64,000 nt of DNA from Muribaculaceae bacterium (GTDB taxonomy: Bacteria; Bacteroidota; Bacteroidia; Bacteroidales; Muribaculaceae). The translations under genes were made by a program, and so were the position numbers. The notes beneath the pieces were generated by a model. It ran no database searches, was not told the origin of the DNA, and saw only the letters and a list, made by a program, of their open reading frames with translations. Positions 8,784-16,825 of this stretch are shown piece by piece (the first letter of the stretch is position 1; the number at the start of each line of letters is the position of its first letter). Where the stretch lies: assembly GCA_023663365.1 (NCBI GenBank), contig JAMPHP010000002.1, forward strand, positions 276,677 to 340,676, given 5' to 3'.

Positions 8784-8835
8784 TATTTTTAACAATTTAG
8801 GGGGGGGTAAATCCGATAATTAGTTTTTATCTTTG
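8784..8835 (+). promoter_or_regulatory. Promoter with a G8 tract, matching the starch promoter
   Basis: The -7 box TATCTTTG is at 8828-8835. Twenty bases upstream is a run of eight G (8800-8807), preceded by TATTTTT and AATT. This copies the layout at 4644-4690 and suggests shared control. Confidence 0.7.
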
Positions 8836-8901
8836 CGGTGCAAGCTTATCAAAGTCTTGATGTTCAGTATCATTCCCAAATAAAAAACCAATATCTATTC
8901 T

Positions 8902-9315
8902 ATGAAATCATCTGTTGCAATCTGGCTCAAAGTCGCCGCAATCGGCGTCGTGGCCTTTCTGACCATATTCTGGGTAGCCGCTTTCGTAAATGAGGCCAAC
9001 ATCGCGTGGAGCGAGATGATGTGGGCTTTTGCCGCCACATACCTCTGCCTCGCAAAGTTCAAGGACGTGGCAAACTACGGCAATATCCTATCTGCCGTTG
9101 GCACCGGCCTGGTGATACTGCCGCTGATAGTGGTGTGCTCGTCGTACGGCGACAGCCACAAATCCATCATCTTCCTGATAGCAATGCTTCTCGGCGTGCT
9201 TCTCGCGGGCGTATGCCACGCAAAGAAGAGCACGCTCGTCTTTGTGCTGGCAGTGGCTGTAATGGTGCTTTTCTGCACTTTCGCCGTGCCTCAATGGTTT
9301 GAAATCATGCGCTGA
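8902..9315 (+). CDS. Small four-pass membrane protein of unknown function
   Basis: This 137-residue protein has four strongly hydrophobic segments: residues 8-28, about 38-50, about 60-80 and about 90-130 (the last probably two helices close together). Between them are short loops such as SSYGDSHKS. I recognise no family. It is a single-gene unit: its own promoter with a G8 tract lies upstream and a hairpin terminator directly follows. The shared promoter form suggests co-regulation with the starch genes before it, but nothing in the protein ties it to sugar uptake. Confidence 0.75.
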   Translation: MKSSVAIWLKVAAIGVVAFLTIFWVAAFVNEANIAWSEMMWAFAATYLCLAKFKDVANYGNILSAVGTGLVILPLIVVCSSYGDSHKSIIFLIAMLLGVLLAGVCHAKKSTLVFVLAVAVMVLFCTFAVPQWFEIMR

Positions 9316-9321
9316 GCGTAT

Positions 9322-9348
9322 CGCCGGGGTGTCTATCCCCGGCGTTTT
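9322..9348 (+). terminator. Rho-independent terminator
   Basis: CGCCGGGG (9322-9329) pairs with CCCCGGCG (9337-9344), followed by TTTT. It sits between the small membrane gene and the convergent xseA stop. Confidence 0.88.
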
Positions 9349-10593
9349 CTATTTTACCTCCGACTCTACCGAGCCCCGTGCAAACGTGGTGGTGATGATG
9401 TCGCCGGGCGCGAGCTCGGATGCATCGGTCACGGCACGGCCACGGCAGCGGCTTATCGAGTAGCCTCGGCGGAGCGTCGATGCCGGCGATAGTGCCTCGA
9501 GAAGCTCCTCGAGGGCTTTGAGGCGGTCGGCACGCCGCTGCACTATATTGCCTACGGAGGCACTGAGGGCCGAGGCCACGTCGGGGCCTGTGCGGCGGCG
9601 GTTGCTGTCGAGCACATTGCGCACCAGTGCGGGGATATTGCCGGTATAGTAGGCGAGCTGGCGGCGCTGCGCCTCGATGCTGTCGACCACAGTGTGAAGT
9701 ATCTCCTCACCCACGCGCCGCACGGCAGTAAGAGCCTCGGCCATGCGCCCTATGAGCACTTCGGCGGCTGCCGTAGGTGTCTTCACGCGCGTGTTGGCCA
9801 CATAGTCGAGCACGGTGGTATCGCGGTCGTGGCCTATGCCCACGACCACGGGGAGCGGGAACTGGGCCACGTTGAAAGCGAGCTCGTAGTCGTCGAACGA
9901 CGCCAGGTCGCTCACAGCTCCGCCGCCACGGATTATCACCACGCAGTCGAAATCGTCGACCCGCTCCATGATGGCCTCGAGAGCCGCTATCACCCCCGCC
10001 GACGTGCGCTCACCCTGCATGGGCGATGCGAAGAGCTCGGTGTGGAAAGCGAGGCGGTAGGGGTTGAGGTGCAGGTGCTTCATGAAGTCGCCGTAGCCTG
10101 CGGCACCGCGCGCCGAAATCACGGCCACACGGGCAGGCACATCGCTCCATGGCAGGGAGCGGTTGAGGTCGTAGACGCCGTCGTCGCGCAGGCGGGCAAT
10201 GATCTCCATGCGTCGGCGGGCAAGGTCGCCCACCGTATATCCGGGGTCGATGTCGTTGATTACGAGCGTGAAACCGTACACAGCATGATAGTTGACCGAC
10301 ACTCGCGCCATAATCTTCATGTCGGAGGCAAGGGGGCTGCCCGTAGCCGCCGCAAATGCCGGCGAGAGGCGTGCGAAGGTCGAGGCCCATATCACGGCAC
10401 GGCTCTTTGCCAGAGGGGCGCCTGTGGCGGGGTCCTTCTCGATAAGCTCCATGTAGCAGTGGCCGCCGGAGCTGCGCACATCCGATGTCTCGGCGGTGAT
10501 CCAGATGTCAGTGAGCCCGGGGGTTGCGGCTATGGTGCGGCTTATGCGTCGGCAGAACTCTCCCAGCGATATGGCTATGCGAGTGCTTTTCAT
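9349..10593 (-). CDS. xseA: Exodeoxyribonuclease VII large subunit
   Basis: This 414-residue protein has an N-terminal OB-fold (about 1-105; LTDIWITAETSDVRSSGGHC) and the XseA catalytic region (RVAVISARGAAGYGDF, VVIIRGGGAVSDLASFDD, VVVGIGHDRDTTVLD, RVKTPTAAAE). The enzyme trims single-stranded DNA in repair and mismatch correction, with many XseB small subunits per XseA. The start overlaps the DUF3256 stop by 4 bases, so it is translated in the deaD-DUF3256-xseA operon. No xseB is adjacent; the downstream side is a terminator. XseB must therefore be encoded elsewhere. Confidence 0.96.
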   Translation of the reverse strand: MKSTRIAISLGEFCRRISRTIAATPGLTDIWITAETSDVRSSGGHCYMELIEKDPATGAPLAKSRAVIWASTFARLSPAFAAATGSPLASDMKIMARVSVNYHAVYGFTLVINDIDPGYTVGDLARRRMEIIARLRDDGVYDLNRSLPWSDVPARVAVISARGAAGYGDFMKHLHLNPYRLAFHTELFASPMQGERTSAGVIAALEAIMERVDDFDCVVIIRGGGAVSDLASFDDYELAFNVAQFPLPVVVGIGHDRDTTVLDYVANTRVKTPTAAAEVLIGRMAEALTAVRRVGEEILHTVVDSIEAQRRQLAYYTGNIPALVRNVLDSNRRRTGPDVASALSASVGNIVQRRADRLKALEELLEALSPASTLRRGYSISRCRGRAVTDASELAPGDIITTTFARGSVESEVK

Positions 10594-11234
10594 TGCTTAG
10601 GCTTCACGAAGCGCTTGCCGTCGTACACCATATCGACGGCACTGCGGAGCAGGGCGAGGCCTGCGGGGCGGTCGGTGTCGGTGTAGTAGCCTGCGGTAGT
10701 GTTGACGAAGGTAAATCGGCCCGACACGGGGTCGTAGTCGGCACGGATATATAGCGCCGCGGGCATCTCCGTGCCCTTGGGCAGTTTCTCGCCCTTTGGC
10801 ATGAAGTCGGCCGCCGACGGCATTGCGGGCTGCCGCTGCACGGGCGTCCAGTCGGTGCGGTAGAAGCGCACGCCGCTGTCGGCCACGGGAGTGAGCACAG
10901 TCTCAATCACGGCCACGAGCGTGTCAGCCTTCAGGGGCACGAGGGCTATGCTCATGGAAGCGTCGCGCGAGAGCTGCAGCTCAATGCAGGCATCGCTCTC
11001 GCGGAGCACGCGCGAGCTGCCGCCGAGCGTATTGTCGGTGGGAGTGGGCAGATGGCTGCGGAAGTAGTCGAGCATATCGAGGCGCGAATTGCGCTCCAGG
11101 AGCGGAAGCACCTGCGGGGGAGCATCCACAAAGAGCTCGGCTGCCGTGCGGGCATCTGCCGTAAAAGCCGAGAAAGCAGCGACGGCCAAGGCCGCCATTG
11201 CTTTCAGGGTAGAGAGTCTGCGAGTTTTTTTCAT
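10590..11234 (-). CDS. DUF3256 family periplasmic protein
   Basis: This 214-residue protein has a signal peptide (about 1-28, ending ADA). The mature part opens with the DUF3256 signature AELFVDAPPQVLPLLERNSR and continues with LDMLDYF, then a beta-rich body. The family is found in Bacteroidetes and its function is unknown. The gene lies 2 bases after the helicase gene and overlaps xseA by 4 bases, so it is locked into this operon. Nothing visible links its export to helicase or nuclease work. Confidence 0.85.
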   Translation of the reverse strand: MKKTRRLSTLKAMAALAVAAFSAFTADARTAAELFVDAPPQVLPLLERNSRLDMLDYFRSHLPTPTDNTLGGSSRVLRESDACIELQLSRDASMSIALVPLKADTLVAVIETVLTPVADSGVRFYRTDWTPVQRQPAMPSAADFMPKGEKLPKGTEMPAALYIRADYDPVSGRFTFVNTTAGYYTDTDRPAGLALLRSAVDMVYDGKRFVKPKQ

Positions 11235-11236
11235 GC

Positions 11237-12949
11237 TTAGCGTTTTTCTTTCTTGCCTTTCTTCTCCTTGCGGGCCGATGCGGCGGCATAGTCGCGGTCG
11301 TGGTCGGCGATTTCGCTGAACACACGTTTGCCGAAGAAATCGAGCCCTTTCAGGGCAGCCACCACACGGCCTGCATCGCCTTTCTTCACATCGAAGAGCG
11401 AGTAGGACGGCAGCAGGTCGATGCGGCCCACATCCACGCGCTGGCCGGCAACATTCTTGTTGAGGAGCTCGATGAGGTTTCCGGCATAGAAACCGTCGGC
11501 CTTACCCACATTGATGTAGATGCGCGCCATGCCGCGCTCGGCGGTGCGGCGGTCCTTCTCCTTGTCGGTGCGGCGTGCGCCCTTCTCGCCTTTCTCCTTG
11601 CGCTCACGCGCGGGCTTCTCGTCGATGAAGTCGATGTTGGGAGCGTCCTTGTAGTAGTTGAGCAGGCGGTTGAACTCGAGCGAGAGCACACGCTTGAGCA
11701 GGTCCTCGGTCGAGAGCCACGAGAGCTTGCGGAGCACCCCGGGCAGGTAGCGGTTGATTTCCTCCTCGTTGACCTCCACCTTCTCGATGCGGTCGGCGAG
11801 GTTGTAGAGCTGCTTCTCGATGATATGCTGAGGCGTGGGTACCTCCTTGCGCTCGAATTTCTTGCCTATTATGCGCTCTATCTCGCGCAGCTTGCCTTTC
11901 TCGCGCGAGTGGATGATGGCCACCGACACGCCCGTCTTGCCGGCACGGCCCGTGCGGCCCGAGCGGTGGGTGTAGACAGCCGTATCGTCGGGCAGACCGT
12001 AGTTTATCACATGCGTGAGGTCATCCACGTCGATGCCTCGCGCGGCCACATCGGTGGCCACCAGGAGCGAGATCACGCGGTCGTGGAACTTCTTCATCAC
12101 GATGTCGCGCTGCTGCTGCGAGAGGTCGCCGTGGAGAGCGTCGGCATTGTATCCGTCCTGGATGAGCTTGTCGGCAATCTCCTGAGTGTCGCGGCGGGTG
12201 CGGCAGAAGATTATGGCGTAGATATTCGGCGAGTCGTCGGCGATGCGCTTGAGGGCGAGGTACTTGTCGCGGGCGTTGACCATGTAGTAGACGTGGCGCA
12301 CATTCTTTGCGCCCTCGTTTCGGGTGCCTACCACGATCTCCTGCGGGTCCTTCATGAAGCGCTTCGATATTTTCGCCACCTCGGCGGGCATCGTGGCGGA
12401 GAACATGAGCATCTTACGGTCGTCGGGCACGTGGCTGAGAATATCGTTTATGGAGTCGACGAAGCCCATATTGAGCATTTCGTCGGCTTCGTCGAGCACC
12501 ACTGTGTGCACGTGCTCGAGCTTCACCACACCACGGTTGATGAGGTCGATGAGTCGGCCCGGAGTGGCCACTATAATCTGTACTCCCCGCTTCACGGCGC
12601 GGATCTGGCTCTCGATGCTGCTGCCGCCATACACGGGCAGGATGTCGAGGCCGGGGCTGTACTTCGAGAAGTCGGCAAGGTCGGCCGCAATCTGCAGGCA
12701 GAGCTCACGTGTGGGAGCGAGGATGAGAGCCTGCGTGTCGCGGCGGTCGGTGTCGATGCGCTGTATCACGGGCAGGCCGAAAGCTGCGGTCTTGCCTGTG
12801 CCGGTCTGTGCGAGCGCCACAAGGTCGTGGTCACCGTTGAGCAGCACCGGAATCACTTTTTCCTGCACGGGCATGGGCGTCTCAAAGCCCATTTCAGCAA
12901 TACCACGCAGCAGGTCGTCGCGGACACCTAATTCTTCAAATGTAGTCAT
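11237..12949 (-). CDS. deaD: DEAD-box RNA helicase (DeaD/CsdA-like)
   Basis: This 570-residue protein has the helicase motifs in order: a Q motif near the N-terminus, AQTGTGKT (motif I), APTREL (Ia), ATPGR (Ib), DEAD (II), FSATMP (III), ATDVAARGID (V) and HRSGRTGRAG (VI). A charged Lys/Arg/Glu linker (about 440-470) leads to a C-terminal DbpA-type RNA-binding domain (ARIYINVGKADGF to about 550) and a basic tail. It should remodel RNA in ribosome assembly or cold adaptation. It heads the deaD-DUF3256-xseA operon, and a large hairpin or operator sits 15 bases before the ATG. The korC gene lies upstream on the same strand. Confidence 0.95.
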   Translation of the reverse strand: MTTFEELGVRDDLLRGIAEMGFETPMPVQEKVIPVLLNGDHDLVALAQTGTGKTAAFGLPVIQRIDTDRRDTQALILAPTRELCLQIAADLADFSKYSPGLDILPVYGGSSIESQIRAVKRGVQIIVATPGRLIDLINRGVVKLEHVHTVVLDEADEMLNMGFVDSINDILSHVPDDRKMLMFSATMPAEVAKISKRFMKDPQEIVVGTRNEGAKNVRHVYYMVNARDKYLALKRIADDSPNIYAIIFCRTRRDTQEIADKLIQDGYNADALHGDLSQQQRDIVMKKFHDRVISLLVATDVAARGIDVDDLTHVINYGLPDDTAVYTHRSGRTGRAGKTGVSVAIIHSREKGKLREIERIIGKKFERKEVPTPQHIIEKQLYNLADRIEKVEVNEEEINRYLPGVLRKLSWLSTEDLLKRVLSLEFNRLLNYYKDAPNIDFIDEKPARERKEKGEKGARRTDKEKDRRTAERGMARIYINVGKADGFYAGNLIELLNKNVAGQRVDVGRIDLLPSYSLFDVKKGDAGRVVAALKGLDFFGKRVFSEIADHDRDYAAASARKEKKGKKEKR

Positions 12950-12964
12950 ATAATTGTTTAATTT

Positions 12965-13014
12965 AATCCGTACGTATGTTTATATCTTCTATAGAACAAA
13001 CATACGCACGGATT
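12965..13014 (-). promoter_or_regulatory. 17-base inverted repeat in the deaD upstream region
   Basis: Arms at 12965-12981 and 12998-13014 (AATCCGTACGTATGTTT and its complement with one change) flank 16 bases. On the minus strand the one change gives a G-U pair, so all 17 positions can pair in RNA. TATGTTTG, a -7 box match, lies at 13004-12997 inside one arm. It could be an RNA hairpin 15 bases before the start codon or a DNA operator on the promoter. Confidence 0.6.
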
Positions 13015-13023
13015 GTATCGTGG

Positions 13024-13040
13024 CTCCGCACTGTGCGGAG
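13024..13040 (-). repeat. Short hairpin after korC
   Basis: CTCCGCA (13024-13030) pairs with TGCGGAG (13034-13040) around a 3-base loop, 15 bases beyond the korC stop. There is no T-run, so it may protect the transcript end rather than terminate it. Confidence 0.45.
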
Positions 13041-13055
13041 TCGGATTTTGGCATA

Positions 13056-13589
13056 TCAAGCCAGTTCCATACCCTTTCGGAGCGCTTGCTCGTTGAGGGG
13101 TATGAGGTGATGATGGCGCTCGGGGAGAGTCTTCTTGAGGCCTCGGAGCACGGCATCGACACCTACCACGGGGCGGCACTTAAGGAGTGCGCCGAGCAGT
13201 ATCATGTTGTAAGTCTTGGAGTTGTTGAGCTCAATGGCGGCTTCCATAGCATCCACGCGCACCACCTTGATGTCGGTGCGCTGCGGCAGGCGATGTATGC
13301 CCGAGGGGTCGTAGATGAGAGTGCCGCCGGGCTTCACCTTGCTCTCGAACTTGTCGAGACTCTGCTGGTTGAGCACCACGGCAGTGTCGAAGCTGTCGAG
13401 CACGGGCGAGCTGATGAGTTTGTCGGAGAGAATCACGGTCACGTTTGCCGTGCCGCCGCGCTGCTCGGGGCCGTAGGAAGGCATCCACGACACTTCAAGA
13501 TTATCCATAAGGCCTGCGTAAGCAAGTATCTTACCCATAGAGAGCACGCCTTGACCGCCGAAACCGGCTATTACAATTTCTTCTTTCAT
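13056..13589 (-). CDS. korC: 2-oxoacid:ferredoxin oxidoreductase, gamma subunit
   Basis: This 177-residue protein matches the gamma domain of 2-oxoacid:acceptor oxidoreductases (IAGFGGQGVLSMGKILAYA near the N-terminus, then MPSYGPEQRGGTANVTV). With the alpha and beta subunits it converts a 2-oxoacid plus CoA to acyl-CoA and CO2 and reduces ferredoxin. It is the last gene of korDABC, 4 bases after korB. The substrate could be 2-oxoglutarate or branched-chain 2-oxoacids; the subunit layout fits both annotations (Kor or Vor). Confidence 0.93.
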   Translation of the reverse strand: MKEEIVIAGFGGQGVLSMGKILAYAGLMDNLEVSWMPSYGPEQRGGTANVTVILSDKLISSPVLDSFDTAVVLNQQSLDKFESKVKPGGTLIYDPSGIHRLPQRTDIKVVRVDAMEAAIELNNSKTYNMILLGALLKCRPVVGVDAVLRGLKKTLPERHHHLIPLNEQALRKGMELA

Positions 13590-13593
13590 AGCT

Positions 13594-14358
13594 TCATTCT
13601 ACGTTTTTAAGGTCGCCGAGAGGATATTTCTCGAACATGTGCTCAACCATCCACTCATTAGCCTGCGCCGGGGTGAGCTTCCAGCCGGAGTTGCAGGTCG
13701 ACACGATTTCGACAATCGAAGTACCGCGCTTGCCCACAGTGTTTGTGAAGGCTTTCTTGAGGGCGGCCTTTGTCTTGCGCACGGCCGCGGGAGTGTGCAC
13801 GGCCTGGCGGGTCACATAGCAGGTGCCGTCGAGGCGCGCGAGCAGGTCGGTGATATTCAGAGGGTAGCCATTGAGCTCGGCCGTGCGTCCGTAGGGTGTG
13901 GTGGCGGTCTTCATGCCCAGCAGTGTGGTAGGAGCCATTTGGCCGCCGGTCATGCCGTAGATACCGTTGTTGATGAATATGATGGTGATGTTCTCGCCAC
14001 GGTTGGCAGCGTGGATAGTCTCGGCGGTGCCGATAGCGGCGAGGTCGCCGTCGCCCTGATAGGTGAATACGAGGCGCTCGGGATTGAGGCGCGAAGCTGC
14101 TGTGGCAAGTGCGGGAGCGCGTCCGTGAGCGGCTTCAATCCAGTCGATGTCGATATAGTTGTAGGCAAAAACGGCGCAACCAACCGGCGCTATACCTATT
14201 GCTTTGGGAGCGAGCTCCATCTCATCGAGCAGCTCGGCCACGAGCTTGTGCACCACACCGTGGCTGCAGCCGGGGCAGTAGTGAGTGTGGCGGTCGATGA
14301 GCAGGCTCGGGCGGCTGTAGACCTTGTTCTCGGGGCGGATTATATCTTCGGGTTTCAT
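13594..14358 (-). CDS. korB: 2-oxoacid:ferredoxin oxidoreductase, beta subunit (TPP-binding)
   Basis: This 254-residue protein has the thiamine diphosphate motif GDGDLAAIGTAETIHAA followed by IIFINNGIYGMTGGQ. CPGCSHG near residue 30 is the typical cluster- or cofactor-adjacent motif of this subunit. It catalyses the decarboxylating half-reaction together with the alpha subunit. It sits 12 bases after korA and 4 bases before korC. The enzyme feeds reduced ferredoxin to anaerobic metabolism or, run backwards, makes 2-oxoacids for amino-acid synthesis. Confidence 0.95.
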   Translation of the reverse strand: MKPEDIIRPENKVYSRPSLLIDRHTHYCPGCSHGVVHKLVAELLDEMELAPKAIGIAPVGCAVFAYNYIDIDWIEAAHGRAPALATAASRLNPERLVFTYQGDGDLAAIGTAETIHAANRGENITIIFINNGIYGMTGGQMAPTTLLGMKTATTPYGRTAELNGYPLNITDLLARLDGTCYVTRQAVHTPAAVRKTKAALKKAFTNTVGKRGTSIVEIVSTCNSGWKLTPAQANEWMVEHMFEKYPLGDLKNVE

Positions 14359-14370
14359 AGTGAGTACGAT

Positions 14371-15456
14371 TTAAAGAGATACAGAGAAATGCTTCCTGAG
14401 AGCGTCGATAACCTCGCCCGGGTTTGGCACGATGCCACCCATGCGGCCGAAGTGATGCACTTCTACGGCGCCGTTTGCGGCCAGGCGCACGTCTTCGACC
14501 ATCTGCCCGGCGTTGAGTTCTACGGTGAGTATACCCTTCACCTGCTTGCTCAGGCGAGCAATCTCGGCCTTGGGGAAGGGCCAGAGGGTGATCGGGCGAA
14601 GCAAGCCCACCTTCACGCCGGCGGCGCGGGCATCCTCGATAGCCTTGAGGCAGATACGTGCCACCGAGCCGAAGGCCACGATAAGGTACTCGGCATCGTC
14701 GGTGTAGTACTCCTGGAAGCGCACCTCATTCTCCTCGATGGCACGGTATGTGGCCTGGAAGCGATGGTTGTTCTCCTCCATCTTTGCGGAGTCGAGCTCG
14801 AGCGAGGTCACCACATTCTGATGGTCGCGGTCGAGGCGTCCGCAGGCAGCCCAGGGGCATTGGCGGCGGAGCTCCTCTTCGGTGCGGCGCGGACGCTGCG
14901 GCGGGAGCACCACTTTCTCCATCATTTGGCCCACGATGCCGTCGGCGAGGATGAGCGAGGGGGTGCGGTATTTGAAAGCGAGGTCGAAGCCGAGAGCCAC
15001 AAAGTCGGCCATCTCCTGCACTGTGGCCGGAGAGAGCACTATCAGATGATAGTCGCCGTGGCCGCCGCCCTTGGTGGCCTGGAAATAATCGGCCTGCGAA
15101 GGCTGGATGGTGCCGAGGCCGGGGCCGCCGCGCATCACATTCACGATAAGTGCCGGGAGCTCCGACGCCGCAAGATAGCTTATGCCCTCCTGCTTGAGGC
15201 TCACACCGGGCGACGACGACGAGGTCATCACAGCCTTGCCCGTGGCAGCTCCGCCATAGACCATATTGATGGCAGCGACCTCACTCTCGGCCTGCAGCAC
15301 CACCATGCCCGTAGTCTCCCACGGACGCAGCTCTGCCAGTGTCTCGAGCACCTCCGACTGCGGGGTGATCGGATAGCCGAAATATCCGTCGGCACCATAT
15401 CGGATGGCAGCGTGGGCGATGGCCTCGTTGCCTTTCATCAGTCTTACTTCTTCCAT
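14371..15456 (-). CDS. korA: 2-oxoacid:ferredoxin oxidoreductase, alpha subunit (VorB-like)
   Basis: This 361-residue protein opens with KGNEAIAHAAIRYGADGYFG and YPITPQSE, the alpha-subunit signature, followed by QAESEVAAINMVYGGA and TSSSSPGVSL. The C-terminal half carries a transketolase-C-like domain (LLRPITLWPFPKAEI). The sequence resembles proteins named 3-methyl-2-oxobutanoate dehydrogenase VorB. Whether valine-derived 2-oxoacids or 2-oxoglutarate are preferred cannot be read here. It lies 35 bases after the ferredoxin subunit gene in the korDABC operon. Confidence 0.93.
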   Translation of the reverse strand: MEEVRLMKGNEAIAHAAIRYGADGYFGYPITPQSEVLETLAELRPWETTGMVVLQAESEVAAINMVYGGAATGKAVMTSSSSPGVSLKQEGISYLAASELPALIVNVMRGGPGLGTIQPSQADYFQATKGGGHGDYHLIVLSPATVQEMADFVALGFDLAFKYRTPSLILADGIVGQMMEKVVLPPQRPRRTEEELRRQCPWAACGRLDRDHQNVVTSLELDSAKMEENNHRFQATYRAIEENEVRFQEYYTDDAEYLIVAFGSVARICLKAIEDARAAGVKVGLLRPITLWPFPKAEIARLSKQVKGILTVELNAGQMVEDVRLAANGAVEVHHFGRMGGIVPNPGEVIDALRKHFSVSL

Positions 15457-15491
15457 ATCGAAAAGGTATAGATTGTTTTATAATCAATTTA

Positions 15492-15725
15492 TCATCCGCG
15501 GTCCACCACGCGATACACTTCTATACATGCATCAGGGCACACGGTGGCACATGCAGCGCAGCCTATACATGCCTCGGCATGTGCCGGGTAGGCATAGTGA
15601 TAGCCGCGGTCGTTCACGTCCTTGGGCTGTAGTTCCAATACGTCGACCGGGCAGGCCACCACGCAGAGGTCGCAACCTTTGCATCGGTTGGCATCCACAG
15701 TCACTGCTCCAAATACTTTTGCCAT
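15492..15725 (-). CDS. korD: 2-oxoacid:ferredoxin oxidoreductase, delta subunit (2x[4Fe-4S] ferredoxin)
   Basis: This 77-residue ferredoxin-like protein has two complete four-Cys cluster motifs (CKGCDLCVVACP and CIGCAACATVCP). It passes electrons from the TPP site to ferredoxin. It is the first gene of the operon, with a good promoter at 15754-15783 and a leader of about 20 bases. The order delta-alpha-beta-gamma is usual in Bacteroidales. Confidence 0.95.
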   Translation of the reverse strand: MAKVFGAVTVDANRCKGCDLCVVACPVDVLELQPKDVNDRGYHYAYPAHAEACIGCAACATVCPDACIEVYRVVDRG

Positions 15726-15753
15726 AAGAAATCGTTTTAGGGGTTCAATATCG

Positions 15754-15783
15754 CAAAAGTAACAAAAAGTTTTGGATAAGCAA
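15754..15783 (-). promoter_or_regulatory. Promoter of korDABC
   Basis: On the minus strand TTG (15783-15781), 19 bases, then TACTTTTG (15761-15754), which fits the Bacteroidetes promoter form. Confidence 0.75.
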
Positions 15784-15856
15784 GCCGAGCGGCGGATTTT
15801 TCCCTATTTTTTTAAGAGTGAGTTTATGGAAGAAGAAAGCTCTTGGAAAAGTGCCG

Positions 15857-16825
15857 TCAATCGGCGGCCTCTGCCTTTCGGCGGTAAGCTATGATCTTGG
15901 GGTCGCGGATCTCTCCGTCGACGATGCACGTTGCACTCTCGAGCACCGGGTTGGGGCGGCCCTCGATGAGGTCGTCGAAGAAGTGCGCCACCGCATGGCT
16001 TATCTCCTGCGACGATGTCTTGTAGAAAAGCGAGGGGGTGTGGTCAACTACATAGTGGCGGATGCCGTCGACCATATAGTCGGGCTCCTCTATAGTGGTC
16101 GGGATAGAAGTCTCTATGCCCCCTGCACGGTCGCAGCTGATGTCGATAATCATGGCTCCGGGCTTCATGCGGCGCAAGTCGGAGGCGTAGATGATGTGGT
16201 CGGTGCGGTTGGTGTCCCAGAGGATGGCATTCACTATCACGTCGTACTGCGGAAGGTCCTCGGCCAGGCGGCACTCGGTGCGGCGGTCGTAGATTGTGAC
16301 GTCGGCGCACAGATAGTGCAGAGCCTTCACGGCACCCATGGCGGTGTTGCCGCGGCCTATGATTGCCACTTTAAGGCCGTAGGGGAATACGCCGTGGCAC
16401 TGGAAGGCGTGCATCACGGCAGCCTCGCCGGCAATCTCGTTGTTGCGGTAGAAAGTGTGGCGGCCGCCTTCGTACATATCCTCCCACGCTATTGCGGTGA
16501 GGCCTGCACGGCATATCTTATCGCAGATGTCGCGGTTCTGCACGGCATGTATCCAGCCGAAAATCGTCTGTCCGTTCAGCTTATCCAAGTACTCGGCATC
16601 GCCAATCTTGGGGTCGCACACTATGTCGCAAGCCAAGGCCTCGCTCCGGCTCACTATGTGAGCTCCGAGGGCGGCATACTCGCTGTCGGCTACTCCGAGC
16701 ACGTCGCCGTAGCCCTCTTCGATATACACATAGCCGCGGTTTGTCATGGCGGCAAGGTCGGCAGGCACGATGGCGCGCCGGCGTTCGTTCTCCTTATGGC
16801 TTATTATAAATCCTAAAGTCTTCAT
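15857..16825 (-). CDS. Alanine dehydrogenase/PNT-family protein, N5-(carboxyethyl)ornithine synthase-like
   Basis: This 322-residue cytoplasmic oxidoreductase has an N-terminal AlaDH/PNT catalytic fold (ISHKENERRRAIVP, the Lys-Glu-Arg motif at residues 10-21) and a Rossmann nucleotide site (VAIIGRGNTAMGAVKAL, about 150-167). Related Bacteroides genes are usually named N5-(carboxyethyl)ornithine synthase, which joins pyruvate and ornithine reductively; saccharopine-dehydrogenase-like activity is another possibility. The start codon overlaps the TupA-like stop in an ATGA, so the two are translationally coupled. The coupling hints that an amino-acid derivative could be a substrate of the ATP-grasp partner, which is inference. 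Confidence 0.75.
   Translation of the reverse strand: MKTLGFIISHKENERRRAIVPADLAAMTNRGYVYIEEGYGDVLGVADSEYAALGAHIVSRSEALACDIVCDPKIGDAEYLDKLNGQTIFGWIHAVQNRDICDKICRAGLTAIAWEDMYEGGRHTFYRNNEIAGEAAVMHAFQCHGVFPYGLKVAIIGRGNTAMGAVKALHYLCADVTIYDRRTECRLAEDLPQYDVIVNAILWDTNRTDHIIYASDLRRMKPGAMIIDISCDRAGGIETSIPTTIEEPDYMVDGIRHYVVDHTPSLFYKTSSQEISHAVAHFFDDLIEGRPNPVLESATCIVDGEIRDPKIIAYRRKAEAAD

Noticed and set aside
11300..12931. Open frame of 543 codons on the plus strand opposite the DEAD-box helicase
   Set aside because: It is the mirror of a GC-biased gene with all helicase motifs on the other strand; its translation has no recognisable domain.
13639..15471. Open frame of 610 codons on the plus strand across korA and korB
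   Set aside because: It spans two well-recognised genes and the gap between them; an antisense shadow from codon bias.
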